Below, piece after piece: positions 39,275 to 44,261 of a DNA stretch of 44,261 bases. Under the pieces are notes generated by a model. That model had not been told where the DNA came from and did no database searches. It was given only the letters and a program-made list of their open reading frames with translations. The first letter of the stretch is position 1, and each line of letters begins with the position of its first letter. The DNA comes from an uncultured Clostridium sp. GTDB lineage: Bacteria > Bacillota > Clostridia > TANB77 > CAG-508. The translations under genes and the position numbers were made by a program. The stretch lies in the NCBI GenBank assembly GCA_947575605.1, contig CANPNZ010000012.1:1-44261 (forward strand), in the 5' to 3' direction.

Positions 39275-39778
39275 GTGAATATACATGTGGTTATGATTGA
39301 ACCAGAGATTCCCCAAAATACGGGAAATATTGCAAGAACTTGTGCCATAACAGGAGCAAAGCTTCATTTAGTACATCCATTAGGTTTTAAGATAGATGAG
39401 AAATCATTAAAAAGGGCTGGATTAGATTATTGGGATAAAATAGAAATGGAAGAGCATAATTCATTAGAAGAATTTTTAAGAAAGTATCCACCAGAAAGGA
39501 ATCATATGTTTTTTGCAACAACAAAGGGAAAAACGAAATATACCGATGTAGATTATTCAAAGATGGATGAAGTTTTTGTTTTGTATGGAAAGGAAACAAA
39601 AGGATTACCAGAGTGGCTTTTAGAAAAATACTTAAATACCAAAACAATAAGAATACCAATGCTTCCTACATTAAGATCATTAAATTTATCCAATTCTGTT
39701 GCTATTATTACTTATGAAATTTTAAGGCAACAAAATTTTGAAACTTTGCAAGGGATAAGTACCTATTTTGATGAATAA
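39275..39778 (+). CDS. trmL: tRNA (cytidine/uridine-34-2'-O)-methyltransferase TrmL
   Basis: 167 aa single-domain SPOUT enzyme that methylates the ribose at the wobble position of tRNA-Leu in known members. Family motifs are present: EPEIPQNTGNIARTCA at residues 8-23, LVHPLGF, LYGKETKGLPEWLL, and IPMLPTLRSLNLSNSVAI at the knot. The GTG start at 39275 has AGAAGGAA upstream. It follows the 96-bp repeat and has its own short leader. Confidence 0.92.
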   Translation: MNIHVVMIEPEIPQNTGNIARTCAITGAKLHLVHPLGFKIDEKSLKRAGLDYWDKIEMEEHNSLEEFLRKYPPERNHMFFATTKGKTKYTDVDYSKMDEVFVLYGKETKGLPEWLLEKYLNTKTIRIPMLPTLRSLNLSNSVAIITYEILRQQNFETLQGISTYFDE

Positions 39779-39856
39779 AATTAGATAATTTATGATGGTA
39801 TTATTTAAAAATCATGAAAAGAAGAGAAAAAAATTAGAGAAATAATGTCGAACCAT

Positions 39857-39890
39857 GAGAAGATTTGTAAAAAAGCTTGCAAATCTTCTC
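39857..39890 (+). terminator. Hairpin terminator after trmL
   Basis: GAGAAGATTTG (39857-39867) pairs with CAAATCTTCTC (39880-39890), followed by ATTTGATGTTTT. The rest of the 350-base gap 39779-40128 is AT-rich and shows no gene. Confidence 0.65.
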
Positions 39891-40128
39891 ATTTGATGTT
39901 TTAATACAAATAGTTTTCAAATCCAACAAAAATTGATTCAAAATTTAGATTAAAATTAAATCAAGATTACCCAAAATAGTAACCAAAGAAATGAAATGAG
40001 AAAAAAAGAGAAATAGTAACAAAGGAAAGAATTTAGATAAGAAACTGTACAGTAATAAATTAAAAAACAATTTACCTATTAATAAAATTAAATACGAAAA
40101 TTAAAAGTAAAATATAGGAGGAATTATA

Positions 40129-41142
40129 TTGAAAGTATTTACATACAATCAATACATTAAATGTATTCATACATTTAGATTGAATGCCGTTATGCAATTG
40201 GCAGAAGAAAGTGCAGAATATAACTTGAGTCAATCAGACAAAAAATATTCACATAACAAATTAATCAAAAACATATTACAAAATCAAAAAGAAGCAACGG
40301 AATTTATTAATCAGTTTGTAGGACCAAGAGAAAAAGTGAAAGAAGAACAATTGATTCGATATACCAATAGTTATATTACTAAAAAATATAAATCGAAAGA
40401 AGCAGATTTGGTATATAAATTAAAAAACCAAGAGATATTCTTCTTAATTGAACATCAATCAACCATTGATGATAATATGCCATATAGAATGTTAAATTAT
40501 TGTCTTGATATTATGAGAGAGTGGAGTAGAACTAAAAAAATAGGAAAAAATACAAGTTATCCTATTGTAGTTCCTATTGTCATTTATACAGGAAAGCAGA
40601 AATGGAAAATGCCAACAAGCTTCAACGAAAAGCAATTTCATAGTTATGTCTATGAAAGATATAAAATGAATATGGAATACAATTTTATTGATATTAATAG
40701 ATTGTCAAAGCAAATTTTATTAGAAAAAAATACAATGTTTGGTTATGTTATGTTGATAGAAAAAGCAGAGAATAGGGAAGAATTAGTGGAAAACTTAAAT
40801 ATCATTATAAAATTAATAGAGAATAAAAGCTGTTTAGAAGAGTTAGCTAATAGGATAGGTTATTTATTAGATAATACTTTAGAAGATAGAATTCAGCAAA
40901 AATTATTAAGAAAAATAGAAAGAAAGGTAGGCGAAAAAAATATGAGTAGCATGAGTGATTTATTAGACAGATTAGCAACACAAAGTAGTAGAGATATACA
41001 GAGAGGAAAAGAATGGGAGCAAAGAATGATTGTTGAAAATATGTTGAATTTAAAATTAGATGAAAAAATTATATTAGAGGCAACTAAAATAAAAAAACAA
41101 GAACTTGAAAAAATCAAAAGTGAATTAGCCTCAGCTAGTTAA
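40129..41142 (+). CDS. Rpn/YhgA-like PD-(D/E)XK nuclease-family protein
   Basis: 337 aa. The N-terminal half has the Rpn-type nuclease core: EADLVYKLKNQEIFFLIEHQS, where the acidic residues and E-x-Q form the PD-(D/E)XK-like site, then MPYRMLNYCLDIM and PIVVPIVIYTG. The C-terminal half is helical and repetitive. The family is linked to recombination-promoting nucleases and transposase-like proteins, often in multiple copies. The start TTG 40129 is supported by AGGAGGAA. Monocistronic between two terminators. Confidence 0.82.
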   Translation: MKVFTYNQYIKCIHTFRLNAVMQLAEESAEYNLSQSDKKYSHNKLIKNILQNQKEATEFINQFVGPREKVKEEQLIRYTNSYITKKYKSKEADLVYKLKNQEIFFLIEHQSTIDDNMPYRMLNYCLDIMREWSRTKKIGKNTSYPIVVPIVIYTGKQKWKMPTSFNEKQFHSYVYERYKMNMEYNFIDINRLSKQILLEKNTMFGYVMLIEKAENREELVENLNIIIKLIENKSCLEELANRIGYLLDNTLEDRIQQKLLRKIERKVGEKNMSSMSDLLDRLATQSSRDIQRGKEWEQRMIVENMLNLKLDEKIILEATKIKKQELEKIKSELASAS

Positions 41143-41189
41143 ACAAAAAAATACATTACACAGAAAATTTTTACAGAATTTTCGCAGGC

Positions 41190-41255
41190 GAACAAAAACG
41201 GGGCATGTAAGTTTATTTAAAAGGTCAAGAAATTTTAATCATGCCCCTTTTGTTC
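41190..41255 (+). terminator. Terminator after the Rpn-like gene
   Basis: GAACAAAAACGGGGCAT (from 41190) pairs with ATGCCCCTTTTGTTC (to 41255), followed by TATTTT. The rest of the gap up to 41402 has a TATAAT at 41366-41371 that may be the -10 box of the ABC operon, without a clear -35. Confidence 0.7.
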
Positions 41256-41402
41256 TATTTTAGAAGAGTTTGACTAAAAGAAAAAGCCTTCTGTAAAAGA
41301 TAGTTATGAGAATTTATTAATCTAGTTCTTTAAATCACTCCTTTTGTTAATTTAACATAAAATATAATAGGATAAATGCTTAACGAAGGAGGAATAAAAA
41401 CA

Positions 41403-42170
41403 ATGGAAAAGATACTAGAAGTCAAAAATATAACGAAAAAATATCAAAATAAAGAAGGCGAAATACTAGCCATCCAAAATATTAATCTAAGAATTAATAA
41501 AGGAGAATTTATCAGTATTATTGGACCAAGTGGATGTGGAAAATCTACTCTACTATCCATTATAGCAGGACTAGAAGAAAAGACATCTGGGGAAATCTAC
41601 ATAGAAGGGGAAAAAGTGAGTGGCATATCGCCTAAAGTAGGATATATGCTACAAAGAGACTGCTTATTAGAATGGAGAAGTATACTAAGCAATACGATGT
41701 TTGGTCTAGAAATGAAAGGCATCAAGGATAAAGCATCTAAAAACTATGTAGAAGAATTATTAAGAAAATATGATTTGTATGATTTTAAGGATAAATATCC
41801 ATCTGAATTATCTGGTGGTATGAGACAAAGGGTAGCTCTAATTAGAACACTAGCTGTAAAGCCTAAAATTCTATTATTAGATGAAGCTTTTTCAGCTTTA
41901 GATTATCAGACAAGAATCATGGTAACCAATGATATTTATAATATTTTGCGAAAGGAAGGCATTACAGCTATTGTGGTAACACATGATATTTCAGAAGCAA
42001 TTAGTATGTCAGATAGGGTTGTAGTTTTAAATGCAAGACCAGGAACGGTAAAAGATATTCATAAAATAGATTTTGGAATTGAGAATAGAAATCCAATTAA
42101 TTGTAGAGAAAGTCCTAAATTCAGCCAATATTTTAATACCTTATGGAAGGAGTTGGGAGTAGATGAATAA
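41403..42170 (+). CDS. ABC transporter ATPase, SsuB/TauB-like
   Basis: 255 aa. Walker A GPSGCGKST, Q-loop region GYMLQRD, signature LSGGMRQRV, Walker B ILLLDEAFSALD and the H-loop THDISEA are all present. It energises import of a nitrate/sulfonate/bicarbonate- or pyrimidine-type substrate with the following permease and binding protein. ATG 41403 is preferred, with GAAGGAGGA 10 bases upstream. It overlaps the permease start by 8 bases, so translation is coupled. Confidence 0.9.
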   Translation: MEKILEVKNITKKYQNKEGEILAIQNINLRINKGEFISIIGPSGCGKSTLLSIIAGLEEKTSGEIYIEGEKVSGISPKVGYMLQRDCLLEWRSILSNTMFGLEMKGIKDKASKNYVEELLRKYDLYDFKDKYPSELSGGMRQRVALIRTLAVKPKILLLDEAFSALDYQTRIMVTNDIYNILRKEGITAIVVTHDISEAISMSDRVVVLNARPGTVKDIHKIDFGIENRNPINCRESPKFSQYFNTLWKELGVDE

Positions 42171-42973
42171 AGTATTTCTATCAAAAGAAAGAAAACAATA
42201 TTTAAGAAATAAAAAATATAAAAAGTATAGGATATGGCTAACACAAATAGCCATATTAGTAGGATTTCTTGCTATATGGGAGATATTAGCTAATCAAAAA
42301 ATAATTGATAGTTTTATTATGAGTCAACCAAGTAGAATATGGGCAACTTTTACCAATTTAAGTTCGAATGATTTAATGCACCATATTGCTGTTACTGTTT
42401 ATGAAACAGTAGTTGGATTTCTAGTAGGAACCGGACTTGGCATTATGATTGCCATTATCTTGTGGTGGTCAGATTTTTTATCAAAAGTAGCAGAACCATA
42501 TTTAGTAGTGCTAAATAGTTTGCCTAAAGTAGCTTTACGGACCTGTTATTATTATTTGGGTAGGAGCAGGAACACCAGCTATTATTGTAATGGCAGTAGC
42601 TATTTCATTAATTGTAACGATTCTGGAAAATCTAAATGGATTTTTAAAAACAGATAAAGAAGTTATTAAAATGGCCAAAACATTTAAGGCGAGTAAATTT
42701 CAAATACTAACCAAAATTGTGATACCAGCTAATCTTTCAACTTTTATTAATTCTCTAAAGGTTAATATAGGACTTTCTTTAGTAGGTGTAATATCTGGTG
42801 AATTTTTAGTGTCAAAAGCAGGCCTTGGTTACTTAATCGTTTATGGCGGTCAAGTTTTTAAATTAGATTTAGTTATGACAAGTGTAATTATTTTGGGAAT
42901 AGTGGCTGGCATTATGTATGCAGCAGTATTGTTATTAGAAAAATTTATCCTACAAGCAAAAAAATTTAAATAA
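42163..42973 (+). CDS. ABC transporter permease, SsuC-like, needs +1 shift at CGG 42538
   Basis: Inner-membrane permease of the SsuC/TauC type. The first 125 codons include two to three membrane segments and end VVLNSLPKVAL; CGG at 42538 follows, and the unshifted frame runs on as Cys/Tyr/Ser-rich nonsense for about 40 codons. Skipping C42538 gives G-P-V-I-I-I-W-V-G-A-G-T-P-A-I, the family's conserved EAA-loop region, and then the remaining membrane helices to 42973. The total of 269 aa is normal. It is coupled to the ATPase gene and followed by a terminator, then the binding-protein gene. Confidence 0.88.
42538..42541 (+). other. +1 frameshift site CGGA in the permease gene
   Basis: In-frame CGG is codon 126, after TTA. 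Skipping C42538 gives the conserved glycine of SLPKVALGP. Confidence 0.77.
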
Positions 42974-42976
42974 TTC

Positions 42977-43016
42977 AAAAAAGGCGACTTTTAATTTTAA
43001 GATAGTTGCCTTTTTT
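42977..43016 (+). terminator. Terminator or attenuator between permease and binding-protein genes
   Basis: AAAAAAGGCGAC pairs with GTTGCCTTTTTT, ending near 43016. It would set the ratio of binding protein to ATPase and permease unless the next gene has its own promoter. Confidence 0.65.
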
Positions 43017-43165
43017 CAAGTTGCCTATCTTTTATAAAAAATTAAGGGTCTGAGTAGTAATTTTTTGAAAGATAAATCGAGTAGGAAGTACAAATGAGAT
43101 TCAAAATTTTTTCACAAATTGCAATTCTTAACATAAAATATACAAAATAAAAAAGGAGGTGTACT

Positions 43166-44176
43166 ATGAAGAAAAAAAGACTAATTGTTATTATCATTGT
43201 ACTTATCATAGCCATAGTAATTGGAATTGTTACAACCATAAAACAAACCAATCAAAAAGAGAATTTACAAACCATTAAAGTCAACGAAGTAACTCGTTCT
43301 GTTTTCTATGCCCCACAATATGTAGCCATTAATAATGGATATTTCAAGGAAAATGGAATGGACATAGAATTAACAACAGGACAAGGAGCAGATGCTGTCA
43401 TGACAGCCGTATTAGCCAATCAATGTGATATTGGATTTGCGGGACCAGAAGCATCCATTTATGTTTATAATGAAGGAAAAGAAGATTATACCCAAGTATT
43501 TGCACAAATGACGAAAAAAGATGGTTCTTTTTTAGTAGCAAGAAATCAAACAGAAAACTTTAGTTGGCAAGATCTAAAGGGAAAAATGGTGATACCAGGA
43601 AGAAAAGGTGGCGTACCTTATATGACACTAGAATATGTGTTAAAGAAAAATGGAATCAATCCACAAAAAGATACCACTTTAGATGATAGTATCAAATTTG
43701 ATTTGATGGCAGGTGCTTTTGCTAGTGGTGATGCAGACTATGTCACGCTATTTGAGCCAACAGCCTCTATGACACAAAAGCAAGAAAAAGGATATATTGT
43801 AGCATCCGTAGGAGAGGCGGCAGGAGAAATTCCTTATACCGCATACTTTGCCAAAAAAAGCTATATAGAAGGAAATCAAGAGACAATTCAAAAATTTACA
43901 AATGCTATATACAAAGGGCAACAATGGGTAAAAGAACATAGTAGCAAAGAAATAGCAGAAACCATTGAAAGTTTTTTCCCAGACACTGACATAGAAATGC
44001 TAGAAGCAGCGATTCAAAGTTATAAAAATATTGATGCTTGGAACGATAATCCTGTTTTAAAAGAAGAAGTATTTAATCGTTTAGAAGAAGTTATGACAAT
44101 GGCCGGAGAGTTAAAAGAAAAAGCACCATATGACAAAATTGTAACAAATCAATATGCTGAGCAAGCTATAAAATAG
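43166..44176 (+). CDS. ABC substrate-binding protein, NMT1/SsuA-like
   Basis: 336 aa. A basic start (MKKKR) and one long hydrophobic segment at residues 6-24 act as signal or membrane anchor; no lipobox cysteine is visible, which is unusual for a Gram-positive binding protein. The body has YAPQYVAINNGYFKENGMDIEL and GADAVMTAVLANQCDIGFAGPE, typical of NMT1/THI5-like proteins, then DLKGKMVIPGRKGGVPYM. The ligand is unknown (sulfonate-, nitrate- or pyrimidine-like). AAGGAGG precedes the ATG. It completes the transporter encoded from 41403. Confidence 0.87.
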   Translation: MKKKRLIVIIIVLIIAIVIGIVTTIKQTNQKENLQTIKVNEVTRSVFYAPQYVAINNGYFKENGMDIELTTGQGADAVMTAVLANQCDIGFAGPEASIYVYNEGKEDYTQVFAQMTKKDGSFLVARNQTENFSWQDLKGKMVIPGRKGGVPYMTLEYVLKKNGINPQKDTTLDDSIKFDLMAGAFASGDADYVTLFEPTASMTQKQEKGYIVASVGEAAGEIPYTAYFAKKSYIEGNQETIQKFTNAIYKGQQWVKEHSSKEIAETIESFFPDTDIEMLEAAIQSYKNIDAWNDNPVLKEEVFNRLEEVMTMAGELKEKAPYDKIVTNQYAEQAIK

Positions 44177-44235
44177 TGTCCATTTGGGACGGTTCTTTTT
44201 GGACATTGTGCCACTGGGGACGGACCTTTTTGGCA
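44177..44235 (+). repeat. Two tandem short hairpins with GGGACGG loops
   Basis: TGTCCA/TGGACA (44177-44182 with 44200-44205) and TGCCA/TGGCA (44209-44213 with 44231-44235) enclose TTTGGGACGGTTC and CTGGGGACGGACC. It is the same motif family as 20603-20647 and, reversed, 34381-34409. It begins directly after the stop of the binding-protein gene, consistent with a 3'-end or terminator role. Confidence 0.7.
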
Positions 44236-44261
44236 ATTTGTTTGTCATGAATAATAAATAG

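Overview
The window is AT-rich chromosomal DNA from a low-GC, Gram-positive, probably anaerobic member of the Firmicutes (Clostridia-like). The evidence is strong AGGAGG ribosome binding sites, consensus sigma-A promoters, U-tract terminators, and Firmicutes-type genes: AddB, YitT, PgeF, family-4 uracil-DNA glycosylase, Mfd and TrmL. Genus cannot be read from sequence alone.

Layout. (1) About 1-5600 is a mobilizable element: large serine recombinase, palindromic oriT-like region, MobV relaxase, a small partner gene and a compositionally foreign cargo gene, with a Nudix hydrolase beside it. (2) 6177-9076 holds an unknown small gene and a cell-wall glucosaminidase with a membrane-protein partner. 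(3) 9537-13632 holds RNase III, a radical SAM protein, a YitT-type membrane protein and 8-oxoguanine glycosylase. (4) 14025-15014 is a decayed hsdS. (5) 15053-24932 is a same-strand run: AddB, two paralogous MFS proteins around PgeF, LD-carboxypeptidase, uracil-DNA glycosylase and a GltD-like flavoprotein. (6) 25017-34074 has an HExxH protein, a coiled-coil protein, LeuRS, an HD hydrolase, topoisomerase III, a small orphan and an SDR oxidoreductase. (7) 34444-44176 has Mfd, two SPOUT RNA methyltransferases, an Rpn-type nuclease and an ABC importer of the SsuABC/NMT1 type.

Main observation. Seven genes of recognisable families are split in the same way: serine recombinase, RNase III, YitT, AddB, uracil-DNA glycosylase, Mfd and the ABC permease. 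Each upstream frame contains an in-frame CGG codon. Skipping its C (a +1 shift) makes the next codon GGN, glycine, and restores the family sequence and the normal protein length. In most of them that glycine is a conserved family residue. Across the recognisable genes I found by eye more than 40 CGG trinucleotides in the other two phases, and no in-frame CGG except these seven. This fits a lineage in which CGG is not an ordinary arginine codon but is read as a +1 shift, or as a CGGN quadruplet giving glycine. Three unassigned ORFs (4416-4877, 12286-12528, 32684-33034) contain in-frame CGG with no shift and must be explained. The broken hsdS has A-tract indels with no CGG and serves as an internal contrast.

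The window also carries a family of palindromic MITE-like elements with TTYAAGTTT-type ends. One has 44-bp perfect inverted repeats and a 9-bp target duplication. There are also 96-bp direct repeats around a methyltransferase gene and dispersed hairpin repeats with GGGGACGGACC-like loops.
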